The position numbers and the translations under genes are program-made. From positions 1,841,432-1,905,431 of the forward strand of contig NW_019091363.1 of assembly GCF_001949145.1 (NCBI RefSeq): a stretch of 64,000 nucleotides of DNA, read 5' to 3'. Numbering within the stretch: position 1 is the stretch's first letter; the number at the start of each line of letters is the position of its first letter. This stretch comes from Acanthaster planci. Its lineage: Eukaryota > Echinodermata > Asteroidea > Valvatida > Acanthasteridae. Of this stretch, positions 12,801-25,149 are shown one piece after another. Below the pieces are notes generated by a model. The model made no database searches and was not told the origin of the DNA. It was given only the letters and a program-made list of their open reading frames with translations.

Positions 12801-14712
12801 CATTTATTTAGTTATTCATTTGTTTTTAGAGATTGTCCCAGTAATATTTGACGTTAATCGGCCAAAATAGCCCATTTCTATGGCCAACGTTTGCCGGCAA
12901 AGGGGTACCACAATGATTGCACACGGAACGCTCAGTGTGATTTTCCAACGGTGGGAGCATCATCAGGTGTGGACAGGCACCCTCTTCAATATGGTCAGCT
13001 CCTGTTTCCTCTGACCCCGGGACCTGTGTTTATCCGGGCGGGTCGAGCTGGGGCGATCCTCCCTTAATAGTGTCTATTCCTTGTTGTGTCCTCCCGCAAT
13101 CCATTAAAGAAAGAATATGCCTCGGCAAAGGCCCGAAACGATACAGCCGCGGCTATCTTGATGGCCTTGCATTTAAGAGTAATAAGGTGTCTTCCGTAAG
13201 TTTTATTAACAGTAAGCCTGCAGTGTTTCCGAATGGTACTTGCCTCTGTTTAATATTCCCTACCAAACAATGTATGCAATGCCATTTCCACGTTGATGGG
13301 GCTTGATATTTCTCAGTAAAACGACTTACACGCCACGGGTACAATGATGGAGTCGGGGGCATTTAAAAGGTGATTTTTGGCGCTTGGAATAGCGTTATGT
13401 CCTCGTATGATTTTATCTAAACAAAAAGTTGTTTTTGCTTTGATTGAAAGGTAAATCGCCAAGTGCTGCGCGGGTTGCATCAGACAAAAACATAAAGCCT
13501 CATTTTCAAGCCAACTGAGCTGAAAGATATAACGAAAGTCACTCGGAGAGTAGAATGGAACTTCTAAACACCGTGTATCTTTTACGTAATTTCTCAGCAT
13601 TGAATTTGAGAATTCAGAATTTGGGTGAAAGCCGAAAGCCTCTTAAAATAAGCACTCGTGTACACAAACCAGGGGAATAGCTTCTCTGATGTGTTCTGTC
13701 GAAGTACTGTGATAACGTTCTAAGTTCGTATTAATTCTCCATTCTTCTGTATTTTTGAAAATTGCTTTTTTACAATATCTAACAGTGGCACGTTGACTTA
13801 TTGGAACTAAGTCTTGCAAACTGAATTACAAATTACAATCAAATAGTTTTAACTCAACAATTATACGTATAATGATCAAACTAATACTTAGATATTCAAA
13901 ATGACTTATGTACGAACATTTGTGAGAGAAATGGCGTTTGTGAATCCTAGTGAAACAGTAGATAAGGCTTTGCTGTCTAAAATATGCACGCAAACAATTC
14001 AACAACCGAAAGTCCTTTTTTTAGATTACCAGCAGCTTTTGTCCCATGCAGTACAAATTTCCAATTTACCAAGCTACGCAGACGAACAGTATAATATTTT
14101 AATTTAAGTAGTAGTTTTTTAAATATAAGCAAGTATTTAAATTGATGGCGGTCCCTGTCGTGAGGGATAGCCGACTTTGTTACTCGGTGAGGATTTTCAT
14201 ACCTACAAATCCCTTCAAAACCGTATTTTTAATTTGATAAAGGGCCACTGTGAGCAGGGTAATCAGGTCATTTGCAGCTGCCTTTTTTTCTGGACGAAAA
14301 AACGTAAGTGAAATTTCAAATATTCACATTCAACATATCCTCAAGGGAATACTTCAGAAAGGAAGAACTTGCCGTTGCGTCGCTAAGTCTTGGCTTGAGA
14401 AACCAACATTCATGCATGTGGCGTATATAATGACCAAACTGACGGATCCTGAGGGAAAAGTTAATTTACTGAGGACGATTTTGGGGGTCTGTTTCATTTC
14501 CCGTCCCTGCCAAAACGCGTAAAAAATCCAACTGGCCTACCACGTGAGAAAGCGCAAAAAGAAACCTAAAATCGACCCCCCATTCTAAAACAGGAATTTG
14601 TGAAATTTTGCTCCGCCTTTGACCTTACTCCACAAATTAAGTGACTTATTTTCCTCTATTCTTTGGCGTCTGTGTGGTGATGCAGTTCTGAGAAGTAATT
14701 AAAAACACTTAC
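9881..14712. other. No supported gene
   Basis: Mostly unique AT-rich DNA. Short open frames (for example 11516-11848 on the minus strand and 13901-14107 on the plus strand) do not resemble any protein I recognise. A GC-richer patch lies at about 12960-13060. A candidate splice donor reading AAAAAC|GTAAGTG is at about 14303 on the plus strand, without a convincing exon attached. Confidence 0.4.
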
Positions 14713-14738
14713 CAGTTTCACTTCATCATTATTGTCAT
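14713..14738 (-). other. Candidate 26-bp microexon
   Basis: On the minus strand a pyrimidine-rich acceptor (T7 followed by ATAG) immediately precedes 26 bases that end at a near-perfect donor, CTG|GTAAGTG. If a preceding exon supplies one base, G, the exon reads (G)AT GAC AAT AAT GAT GAA GTG AAA CTG, encoding an acidic D-D-N-N-D-E-V-K-L and leaving phase 0. No flanking exon of the same gene was identified, so this rests on splice signals alone and could be chance. Confidence 0.2.
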
Positions 14739-15526
14739 CTATAAAAAAACACGTACACGGTGACAAGTCGATCAGAGGATGATCGGGGCTGGCCTAGCTA
14801 CTGCCAATCGAGACACCTGTTTGCCGTGTTTGGGTTTTTACTGAAATGTAATCAAGCTGCAACAGAAAATTATGACTGGTTCACTGCCGACCAAATTCAT
14901 TTGAAGCGAAAAAATGGAGTCGTGTCACAAATGTCACCCCATGAAAAATGTGTGTTGGTGTCCCTTTGTGTTTCCAGGAATGTCTGAATTACCTATAGAC
15001 GATAGCCAGGCAGCCGTTTGCTTTCCACTCTGAGTGCTGCAATTAACCCCTTCTCTGAAATGTCCCCAGCTCGGCTATTTCGAATGTTTGATGTCCTACG
15101 TTCCACTTGTTGAAGTCGAGCAGACAACGCTATCTCGCACGCGATGCCATTTCAAATGTCAGTCATGTGATTATTTTACGACGTTGTGTGGGCTTGAGGA
15201 CAAAAGTGGTCCACATATTGTAGGGTCCGAGGATGTTGTGTAAGTTTACACAAGTCCTTGCAATGTTTCTTGGTCCCTGAAAAACGATTTCAGAAAAATT
15301 TTCCTTCAGGGTGCATCTGTTGCAAAATATTAGAAGAACAATTAAGGTAGGCCTACTCATCAAAAACTCCAGGTTAACAGAGTGTTCATGGTGGGGAAAA
15401 TGAGTATTTTCCCCGAGTTCTTAAAAAAAGAAGAAGTATGCGTGAACAGGTTGGAGTGTAAACAATGTAAAGGTGTCTGCGACTTACTATTTTTGTTCAT
15501 AGCAACCAGCAGTTTAACAAACAGTA

Positions 15527-15846
15527 GCCAATACCTGATAGTGTGCAACAATACCCAATATTGTGCAACAGTACCTGATATTGTGCTACAATACCCAATA
15601 TTGTGCAACAGTACCTGATATTGTGCTACAATACCTGATATTGTGCTACAATACCTGATATTGTGCTACAATACCTGATAGTGTGCTACAATACCCGATA
15701 TTGTGCTACAATACCCGATACTGTGCTACAATACCTGATATTGTGCTACAATACCCGATATTGTGCTACAATACCTGATATTGGGCTACAATACCTGATA
15801 TTGTGCTACATACCTGATAGTGTGCTACAATACCCGATATTGTGCT
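15527..15846. repeat. 20-bp minisatellite, about 16 units
   Basis: Head-to-tail copies of a 20-bp unit, TTGTGCTACAATACCTGATA, with variants ACCCAATA/ACCCGATA and GCAAC/GCTAC. At the left end two variants alternate to give a 40-bp higher-order unit (about 15549-15628). Farther right the units are more uniform. One unit near 15809 is 19 bp because of a single-base deletion. The repetitive short peptides it could encode are not evidence of a gene. Confidence 0.95.
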
Positions 15847-18800
15847 ATGGTAACGGTATCCCATGATATTAATTTACTCAAAGTCATTCTACCATGAACT
15901 CACCTCTGATTACCTACATTGAATATGCGAGCATAATTATTAAAAATTGACCTGGGGCAGAGTCTCTGAGGGTCACTCGTCTTGATGCACACCAGAGGCT
16001 GCGCCTGTCTGATGTGTTTGCTTGTGATTTGAAGGTCCTGGTTAATATAGAAGAAACACTTCTCCTTCTCCAAGCTTGATAAAAATGTTTATTCTCCCTT
16101 GCTTTGTTGTGATTAAACGAGCAACATCCACCAACTAAATTATTGATATACTACACAAACTCCATATTGACGATTAAAAAAACATGGTTGCAAGCGTCCA
16201 CTTGTCGCATCCAAAGATTTTATTAAAATGTTCATTTTTGCTCTTAATAATTTAAAACTTCACCATTCGACGCTCAATGTCGCTTTTGTCAACCTTCGCT
16301 CAACGGAGTGATTACAGTATTTTTTTCGGAGAAAGACAACGAACCTGTTGAATATCCACAGAGCGAGACTTTAAATAAAACTAACACAACTGATGACTTC
16401 CACTTAATTCCTTACAACAGGAGCAATTTTTGTAACGAAATACTCTCTATATACATATCAAGTATAGGAAAATAAAATGTGCTGTGGTGAAACATGTATT
16501 CAATATTATATATATACATAAATTTTAGCGCAATTTCATTAAGTTTATTACAAAAATAACAAAGGTTCACTAAAGCAAGATTACAGGCTGTTATTATATC
16601 CCTTGGTATTTTGTTAATTTCGCAAGTGTATATGGTATTTTATGTCGCCGACCCAGAAAGCAACAATTTTCCCGAATGACAGGAACGTCTTTGGAATTCG
16701 TGAATCAAAGGAGTGCAGACTTGGCACAGTTTGAAAGTTTGCTTCCGTAAATATATTGGTAACTCTATGGGTCTGGTTGTACTCATCTTAATGTATAGAT
16801 ACTACTGGATGCTCAAATCCTCATTGTTCACTTTATTCTCTTCCCAACCCTGCATTCATTAATTATATTCTCATGTCTCCCCTTAAACCAAACTGTCTTA
16901 CTTCCGTGTGACACCCTTTTCTGCCACGTTGTGCGCATCACAAATGTTGGGCACTTGGATGACCTCTGCAAATCTCAAACCTTGTTAGACTCCTCGTCTT
17001 AATGAGAAAATATGGCATTTTATTGAAAATGTAGTCGTCTGGCTTGCCGAGATTAGCAAGGTTGGCCTTGGTTTTTCCCCGTTGAAGAGGAAGAGTGTAT
17101 CCCCGGAGAGGCAGTGCCACAACTGGTCGATAAGTGCTGAGTGTACGTAGCGGCCAGACCTAGCCTTGGGCCTCTACAGCCATTTAATAATTATCTGGTA
17201 TCAGAAAAAGCGATTGGGTTTTTGTGTGTGTGTGTGTGTACAATTTGCTAAAGTAAAGTATCACAGGAAAAACAGCTGCAGCATTATTATTAAACAGCTG
17301 AAGCAAATATTACATGCTGCAAGCATATTTTATGTAGAATTGACTGTTGATATCGAGAGGCATATACATTACAATCCCCTTTTTGTGTCCATTGATTACT
17401 GTTTGTAAACTTCACTTTGAGAAATGAAAAAGGATTTTATCCGCAGGAAAACACGTTACCTCGACACCAGTAAAATGTGAACAAACCTTTTACATGTACG
17501 TCCATCCGACGATGCAGATGGGTAATCATGGCCTAGTCCGGCACCTACTGTGATCTTTCCTAACTGGAATTTTCGAAATGAATACTGTGATACCTTATGA
17601 ATCCATCAGTGTTGTAGTCAAGTCATTTCTCAAGTCCCTTCATAAGACTAGTCACAAGTAGCAGGTTGAGCAATGGCAGGAATTTTTCTCGCAGTTCAGT
17701 CGTGTAAGTTGTGACTTGCCCTGAGACCGGCTTGTAATGAACCCATGATGGACACGTACGTAGGAACAATATGATGGACTCGACCACAACACTGGAATCT
17801 TTACGATTGTTTTACAAACATTAACGTCATTATTGAAAACGCCTGAAGCAAATTTACAGATTACATAAGTATTAGTATTGCATGTCCAAAGCAAACTCAA
17901 TCGTTAACTCGTACATTGAGCTTAAAACAACAAAGTAAGTCTTAGAAAGTTATGTAATTGACGATGCACTTTTGTATATTCGGAACAAAACAAAAACGCA
18001 ACCACTGTGTATTTTTCATAGGTGGCAAGCGTTTTCGTAGATTAAAGTAAAGGAAAAACTCAACATGTGGAGAGATACGTGTGAATGAACTTCCTCAAAA
18101 GTAAGACAGTAGGGCTTACGGACATTTTGGAAAGATTTCTGAATCACAATTTTTTTCTCTTAAAAGTGTGCAGACTGAATCACTAAAGCCATTTAATGTG
18201 TTTTACGCCCTTGGGAGGTGTCACCAATCCATCGTTGCTTTTATTTGTGTACACAAAAACAACATGTCTCTTCATGTCAGTTCCAAGTTTTCTTTTCCGC
18301 AATATTTACTCATTATGTCATTGAATACCAAACACAAAGACAGGCCACACTGCAACACTAAGAGACGATGGCCAGGCGTTAATTCCATCGACATCACGTG
18401 TGGAACATTTTAAATTGCATTGTATTCAGTGATACGAACGTCAATCTAATGATAAAACTGCAATACTCCAACGTTTGAATGGAGTTCCCATTATACTAGC
18501 TAACCTTTCAGACAGTATACCACTTCTCCTTCCGGTCGCATTCAGTGCCTTGAAGTAATTTTTTTTTAAGTATAAAAAGTAATAAGAGTTCTGTGTGATT
18601 TTCATTATTTGATTAACCCCAACAATTTTGCCTTTTTTCCACTTGAGACATAGTTTTTACAAAGCGCATAATCCGTCACTATCCACCATCTGAATAAGTC
18701 CACAAAACAAACATTTGATTATTTATTACACTGATAATTAGCCACATCCTTATCCAGCACACATTTCAGTAAACAAGACAACATCACAGTAAAGTTGGTT

Positions 18801-19765
18801 ATAACAAATTGGGATAAACCCTTCTTCGATACAAATCTTGATGAGGCTCAAAATGTGACTAGCCTTTAAAACGTTTCCTTCCAGTTTTCTGGGGAAAAAA
18901 AAGATTCTGCCTAGGTTCTGAAATGCATTCTCTCCAGAGCTAAATTTACAATGCAGCTTAATCATGGAAGGCCCTGGCTACTTAGCAGGAGCAGGCAGGG
19001 TATATTGTCCTTGTCAGTGCACACCCAGTCTGTCTTTGTCAGCTTTTGTCTGTTCAGTCGTTCGCACGCACGTGTTCTTCCTGGGCAGGTGTCTTGGCGA
19101 CCTTTGGCGAGCCCGGTCGTGTGCGTTACACGCGATAGAAGTGATAGGTTCTGCAAAGCCGTTGGCATTGTCAGATGCAAACTGTTGCGCAAATTTCGCA
19201 GAACTGTCGGCAACCAGGTACATACGTTGAGGAAGCCAGTGGAAATTTACGCCTTTGTAGTTTTCAGGACAGAAAATGGCGATGGATGGACAAAACGAAA
19301 GTGGGGGTGACCGCGGTGAAAGGAGTGTCGGTCGTGTTTATTACTCACGATGAGTGGTGTAAAATTATGCGGTATCGGTCACCATTCTGGGATAGACAAC
19401 GTAGAACTTTAAAATCTACGGTTTTTAAGACTGTATCTGGTTTCAAGACTACACTTGTGGTCAGATAATAATCTCTCAGAGTGAAATTGACATCAAAGTT
19501 GAAAAAGTGAACTACATCAGCAGCATATTTTCATACAGTTATGACATGATGTCAATGCTATTCAATCTGTATAATAAGGCCTATTGTCATATAGGTCGCA
19601 TCCAAATTACCAGGCTGTTCCGCTGGAAATCACGCATACGCCTGTAGAAGCCACTAGCTAGGTAGAGGCTTCATGAATTTCCAACGGGTTCATGCAACAT
19701 CTGGCCCATGCGTCATCAGCCAAATCTGATTCGGACACGGCCATCTTTGTTGTAATGCTGCACTA
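15847..19765. other. No supported gene; GT microsatellite
   Basis: Unique AT-rich DNA with an AT-rich run near 16503 and a (GT)8 tract at 17223-17239. A GC-richer patch at about 18950-19330 is open in several frames on both strands; within it an acceptor-like TTTTCAG at 19268 is followed by an ATG at 19276 (see findings). Confidence 0.4.
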
Positions 19766-19939
19766 ATACGGGTGATTCACAATAGTGCGCCTCCAAGATT
19801 TTGCAACGCATTGACCAATCACAGTACGCGAAATCTGCCGACCCTTTCCAAACGCGCATTGGGTCGACAGATTTCGAGCATTGTGATTGGTGAGCGCGTT
19901 GCAAACTCTTTGAGGCGCACTACTGTGAATCTCCCGTAT
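19766..19939. mobile_element. Fold-back MITE family, copy B (full length)
   Basis: A 174-bp near-perfect palindrome inserted at TA: the dinucleotide TA lies at 19764-19765 and again at 19940-19941. The arms begin ATACGGGTGATTCACAATAG and the other end is its complement. A second, inner pair of arms (CCAATCACAGT and GCGAAATCTGCCGACCC against GGGTCGACAGATTTCG and CTGTGATTGG-like sequence) surrounds a loop of about 20 bp. There is no coding capacity. TA target sites are typical of Tc1/mariner-type transposition, so mobilisation by such a transposase is inferred. Confidence 0.85.
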
Positions 19940-19941
19940 TA

Positions 19942-22004
19942 TCCCTGTTCTCCCTACCACATACCGTCGTAGGCTCAAACATTGACCACCAGTGACACTA
20001 ATGCCATTCCCTTCTCACATCGGCCATCGTTTTGACCAAAGCATATCCCCCAGCAATTATCAGGGCCACTTTTGCCCATGTGGCTATTAGTAATGCGTAG
20101 ACAGCAATCATAGTTTCATGAATGTTTCCAAGGCCGTCTAAGGTGAGCAGGAAATTAAACTAACGGCACATTCTTTGCGCACCAAGTCCTCAGGAAAGTG
20201 ACAGAAACTTAGTTCCTTGCAACTCTGCCACACCGCAAAGCTCTAGAAATGACAGCACTGACAAATTCCTTCGGAATAGATTTTTCTTTAAATCTCCGTA
20301 TCTTCTGTAGAGAAAAAAATCATTTCTTCTACACGCGATGCTGAATGGTTTGGCGCAGCGCACGTATGCCTATCTTGGGCAACATTCCATTTGTACTATG
20401 TAACAAAGTCAACAAAATTCAAGAGAAAAACAGTTCAATCATAAGCATGAATCGGGGTGTGTGGTATGTTAGCCGAGAAAAATCTGACGTGGCGTCGACT
20501 TGCGCGAAATAATCCCTGCTTGGTAGATTCAGCCAGAGCGTAATGTAGCCCACTCGAGTCCTCTCCGGCAAAGAGTCTCCCTTAAGCATCCCGTGGGGAG
20601 TTCTGTCTCAGGAGACTAATACGTAATTCAAGGAGCAAAGTCGAAGCGGACGGGGAAAACATTAGATAAAGAATCAAGGAGCGAATCTTTGCCGGCACTT
20701 TTCACTCGCCCGTAGATTTTAGGTAGCAAATTCGCATAAAGTCGGGGATTTTCTTCGTTATTCTTGAGTCTAATGCCGTCAGTAATTCTGAACCACCGGT
20801 GGCATTATCGAAGTAGAATTGAGTAATCCCTTTGATAAAAACGCTCTGGCTGTATTCGGTTCTGGGTATTTAGTTTCATCCACGAAAAGTAGAAATGAAG
20901 CCCCCGAATGTTTGCGCGCGAAATTCTTTGTTCTGGCTGCTGTAAATACTCCATCGTGTAATCTCAGCGGACAGTGTCCGGTTTCTGTTTGTTATTCCAT
21001 TATCGCGATCCTTTCTAGGATTTTTGTTGGAGACTATCTGTAGCTGTAGCTTTTTGAAACTTTGTTTTCGTGTTCCTTTTTCTCTTCGACAACTCAAAAT
21101 GGAATATTACCTCGAGAGGATAGTTCCATATCCATTATTTTTGTAGCGCCACCATGCAGAGTGTATAAAGCGATAGCGATAGGGTCAAGCAACACAAAGC
21201 GTTTCAGTTCAGAACAACGCAAGCGATGCCTCAAAATAGAAAGATTTACAAGGGAAATGAATAGATGCCTAAAATGGCGTTCTTCGTGACAGTATTTTAG
21301 CAAATGAGTTGCGTGCCAGTCTAAGACCTAAATAAAGGGATTTCTTCCACAGAGAAGATGATTTTGTTTTTTAATCCAAAGTTGACATTATTACTCCACA
21401 CTAACAAATTTATCAGCCTTAATGACTGTGTCCGTGCGCATTAGCTCGCAATGTAGCTGACCTAATATGTATTTCCTGTACTCCATGTAATTCCGAAATC
21501 AAACATTTACAAGATGAATAGAGGGTGACTATATTTCTGGCGTTTTTCACTCCAAGGAATTAATTTCTGCCTGGAAGGATTTAGTTAAATACAATATCCT
21601 AGTCGGCAGAGGGACTTAACCAGAGAGAATTATTCAGACTGATTTGTGCTTATTTTATCCTCGTTTTGTTATTCACCGTGTTTTAATCTTTAATAACGCC
21701 TCTCAGTAGCCGATCACAAGAAATAAGGTTACATAAGGAAATACGTTCACAGTGGAACTGTGAAACACAGCCGCGTCACTGAATTTTTAACAAGGCGGGA
21801 GTCGAGGATTTCTTATCAGATTTACAGCTAGTGAGAGGGATTCAAGACTTGCTGTAGAAGAAAAAGCCAAGGACGCACCGTGCAATGACAGCAATTTGGA
21901 CGCTCTATGCAATATTCTGTTGACTGGCGCCACACATCGATGATATGGCATCGGTCCCCAGCCGACTTAGACAGAATTGAAAGGATAAAATTAGCTCCTG
22001 GCAG
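19942..22004. other. No supported gene
   Basis: Unique DNA without recognisable coding content. Short open frames at 20819-21043 and 21062-21289 overlap opposite-strand frames and look like chance. Confidence 0.4.
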
Positions 22005-22230
22005 GGGCGTAGCCACTGGGGGGGCTGGGGGAACGTGCCCAGCCTCAAATTCCCAGTGCCCCCACTAAAAAACGAGATAAATGGATGAATGGATATTGAA
22101 CAAGACTGAAAAAAGCTTGCCCCCCAAAACCAAACCACTTAAAGCTGGTGCCCCCCATGCTGGTGCCCCCCATGCTGGTGCCCCCCATAAGATGCAGGTG
22201 CCCCCTTTGTGCCCCCCCAGTAAAATCCTA
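22005..22230. mobile_element. Short element with G/C-run ends and three 15-bp repeats
   Basis: The left end reads GGGGCGTAGCCACTGGGGGG and the right end reads CCCCCCCAGTAAAATCCTAGCTTCAC, an imperfect inverted repeat (GGGCGTAGCC.. against GTGAAGCTAGG..). Inside, GCTGGTGCCCCCCAT is repeated three times in tandem at about 22145-22190. Termini of this kind, with a GGCGTAGCCA-type start followed by a G run, are common on short interspersed elements in marine invertebrate genomes. Exact ends and duplications are not clear. Confidence 0.55.
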
Positions 22231-23904
22231 GCTTCACATTGGCCTCGGGATGTTTTATTATAATTTCAGAGATATTCCAAGAAAAAAATAATACCTTTAT
22301 AAAATCAAATTACGTTTACTTTTTGTTCAATCTGAATATACCTGTGCATTTCGCTAAGAGAAACCTTGATATTGTGGAAGTTGTTAAAGACATTCATTTT
22401 CGGTCGTGTGGGATAGTACTTCAAGCATTCTTGTATCTGAGAAAACTTACAGCAATGACCAAGGAAGTGTCCGTTGGCGCGTCATCTCCATTATAAATCA
22501 ATGCCCGATGGAGTACAGGTGAGAAAAATTATCTGGTGAATTTCTCATGGATGAAAACATCCTGTGTTGCTAAATCGAAGTGATGAAAGAACGTATATAC
22601 AGGTATAATTATCAATCAAGTATCAATGCTTTGGGGGCAGTAGAAAGGTTTCGCCCCAGCTGTCGCTGAATGACTAAACGGATAACTTGTAACTCAGTGC
22701 AGATAAGCAAACAATGCATAATTTAATTGTTGCAAAGTGCACGTTGTTGAGTGATTCCAGAAATTACAGGTCCATTTTTTTGTGTCCCTGTCACATCTGA
22801 CATATGATTTTTTAAGTTCAGAACACATTTTCAAATTTCCAAGAGTAATGAATTAATGCAAATTAACTGCCAAACAAACAGTAACAGTTCGAAATCAATT
22901 CTGGTGATATTCCCGTTTCAAATAACACAGGTCAGATGTAACAGGGACACCAAAATGTCACAATTTTGGACTCCAGTTTCTGGAATTACCCTGTTCTATT
23001 TTTGGACTAAACCTTGCCGCGTGTTGCACACGGTCGGAGATGATACCCATCAAGGTGCCTTTCCAACCTGCACGTCAACACTTGCGCCAAAATTGCTCCT
23101 GGGGTGATTTTGACGCACATGTGTGTTCATAGACACATGTTATGTTGATGGAGGCTATTTTTTGTCCTTGAAAGTGAAACACATCATGTACGCAACGCAC
23201 CCCAACTATGGCAAATGGAAAGGCGTCTTCCCATTAAAGAATGGCCGTTGACTTCTTGCGCATCATTTAATTCCGAAAATGAGCATACTTTCCATAAGTT
23301 TAGTTTGCTTGATTTATTCCTAAGATGCTTTTTTCAGTGCAACAGAGCCGTATATAATTTTATCACCGCCTGTACGTGTTTTTCTTTATCGTTTTAATTT
23401 CGATGTGTAATTTTCTTGGACAAACTTTTTGAATGCGGGGAAATAATATCATTGTTTGCTCATGGTGTTAATTTCAAGTTCTCCCCTTAAGGGAAAACAT
23501 ATGTAAAGGCATGGTTCTTACATGAAAACGCGGGTCTTTAATCTAGTGCAAACATAATTTGATACACGGTGATTCTCACCGTGTACACAAAACTGAGGAT
23601 CCGTATGAAAATGAACCGTAGTATTCATAGTTCGTCCGTCTTGATAAGTCATCGGTCTCGTGTATAGTTATACAATCTCGTCGACAGAGGGCAAGTGTAC
23701 TTTGAATGTACGATGTACGTTGGCCCAAGAGACGAATAGAAAAATCAGATTACCTTTATGCTTGAGCGATACTAGCCATTGGCATTGTCAATAGTGAAAG
23801 CTTCCTTTAGAGTCGTACACCGGTAAGCTATATTCAACAACTTTAAGTTCTTTTGAGTGAAGAGAGTTGATGTGCTGTATGTGATCTTTGCCAGTGTTCC
23901 AAGT
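22231..23904. other. 3' flank of the GPCR gene; no other gene
   Basis: On the minus strand this lies downstream of the receptor stop codon and should include its 3' untranslated region. A TTTATT at about 23309, which is AATAAA on the minus strand, is a possible polyadenylation signal roughly 600 bp past the stop. No other coding sequence was recognised. Confidence 0.4.
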
Positions 23905-25149
23905 TCAGTGTGACTGTGAATGTGACTGTGAGTGCGATACTTCCTTCTTGGCCTTGCTTTCTTGACTCTCGCCGCGCAGGTGGCTGAGTTGGACAGTGGA
24001 CGGAGTCTTGGACTCGTGACGCCGGTCCTGCTTCTTTCTGAAGGCTCGCAGGAACGCCTGGCGGTACCTGGGGTTGGTGATGTTGTAGATGATGGGGTTG
24101 ACGGCTGAGTTGAGGTACATCATGACGCGGCAGAACTGGGCCCAGGTCCGCCTGGTGGAGCTGACACCGTAGTAGTAGATGTTGTCCCTGCGGATCATGG
24201 CCCAGAGGGATGTCAGTTCGAACGGGGCCAGGCAGAGGAAGAAGATAGTCCCGTTAGCGATCAGCATGCGGCTGACCCGGTCTCTCATCTCAGTTTTACG
24301 TTCGCGGGAGTTGTGCCGGCTGGTCTTGGACACCCGGTCGTTGAGGGCGCGGAAAATGCAGACGTAGATGACGATGTTGCCGGACATTGCTACCAAGAAT
24401 GGCAACGCTTGGATTCCGTCGCTGGCGTACGCCACCCAGTGAGCGTCTCTTATGGGCCGGCAAGTCTTCCTGGAGGCAGGATTATTGAGAATATCCTGTA
24501 GATTCGAATTCGGGGCAAATGGGTCGTCTTTGAAATAGACGTCTGTCAAAAGAGTCGCCTTGCACGGGATCAACAGCGTTGCTATGATACAACAGATGAA
24601 CCAAGCTCCAAAAATCAGTTTCAGGGTCCGCCGTTTGGTGTTCAGTTTGTAATCATGTGGTCTGCAGACGGCATAGAATCGCCCCACGGAGACGAGTGTG
24701 ACCAGCGTGATGGAGGTGAAGTAACAGGAGCCCTTCATAAAGGAGATTAACATGCAGCCGGCGGCGCCTTTAGGTGCTTCGTCATAGACGTCGGGACGAC
24801 TGACGAACAATGCAAGCTTTTCGCCGATGGCCGTAGACAGGAACACAATGTCTGCCACGGCCAGGTTGATCAGGTAGATATTGACGACAGTCCGCATCCA
24901 GCGAACGCGAAAGACCACGAAGAGAAATGCCATGTTGCCGAGAAGTCCAATTAGCAGAATGATGGGCATAATGTACATAATAAGGATCACCTCCGATGAG
25001 TGGTATTGCACGTTCTCAAGGTCAAGCCAGCTGCTTGTGTTTGGAAAACCGTTAGAGAAGCTTATCCAATCGGAATAATTTTGCCAATCGAAGGTTTCAT
25101 TGGGATAGCCCTCCCAGAATCCCGAGAAGCCGTAACCCTCCATATCCAT
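23905..25149 (-). CDS. Class A (rhodopsin-like) GPCR, probable neuropeptide receptor
   Basis: An intact 414-residue seven-helix receptor in a single exon. The extracellular N-terminus has three N-glycosylation sequons (N17, N24, N37). Helix 1 is near residues 53-80 with GN at 71-72; helix 2 has LAVAD with D100; C132 and C230 can form the conserved extracellular disulfide. The helix 3 end reads G156-R157-F158 instead of E/D-R-Y; helix 4 has W183, helix 5 P250, helix 6 FFLCLAPF with P309, helix 7 NPIIY at 351-355, followed by an amphipathic helix 8. The tail ends in repeated H-S-Q. The start is supported by an in-frame TGA 15 bases upstream and a good Kozak context (GAGATGG). By overall motifs it fits the TRH, ghrelin and neuromedin-U receptor group of peptide receptors, signalling through G proteins at the plasma membrane. 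The ligand cannot be told. The coding region is markedly more GC-rich than its surroundings. Confidence 0.93.
   Translation of the reverse strand: MDMEGYGFSGFWEGYPNETFDWQNYSDWISFSNGFPNTSSWLDLENVQYHSSEVILIMYIMPIILLIGLLGNMAFLFVVFRVRWMRTVVNIYLINLAVADIVFLSTAIGEKLALFVSRPDVYDEAPKGAAGCMLISFMKGSCYFTSITLVTLVSVGRFYAVCRPHDYKLNTKRRTLKLIFGAWFICCIIATLLIPCKATLLTDVYFKDDPFAPNSNLQDILNNPASRKTCRPIRDAHWVAYASDGIQALPFLVAMSGNIVIYVCIFRALNDRVSKTSRHNSRERKTEMRDRVSRMLIANGTIFFLCLAPFELTSLWAMIRRDNIYYYGVSSTRRTWAQFCRVMMYLNSAVNPIIYNITNPRYRQAFLRAFRKKQDRRHESKTPSTVQLSHLRGESQESKAKKEVSHSQSHSQSH

Noticed and set aside
15382-15866. Repetitive peptides across the 20-bp minisatellite
   Set aside because: The unit length is not a multiple of three and all frames are open because of the repeat, so the frames are a by-product.
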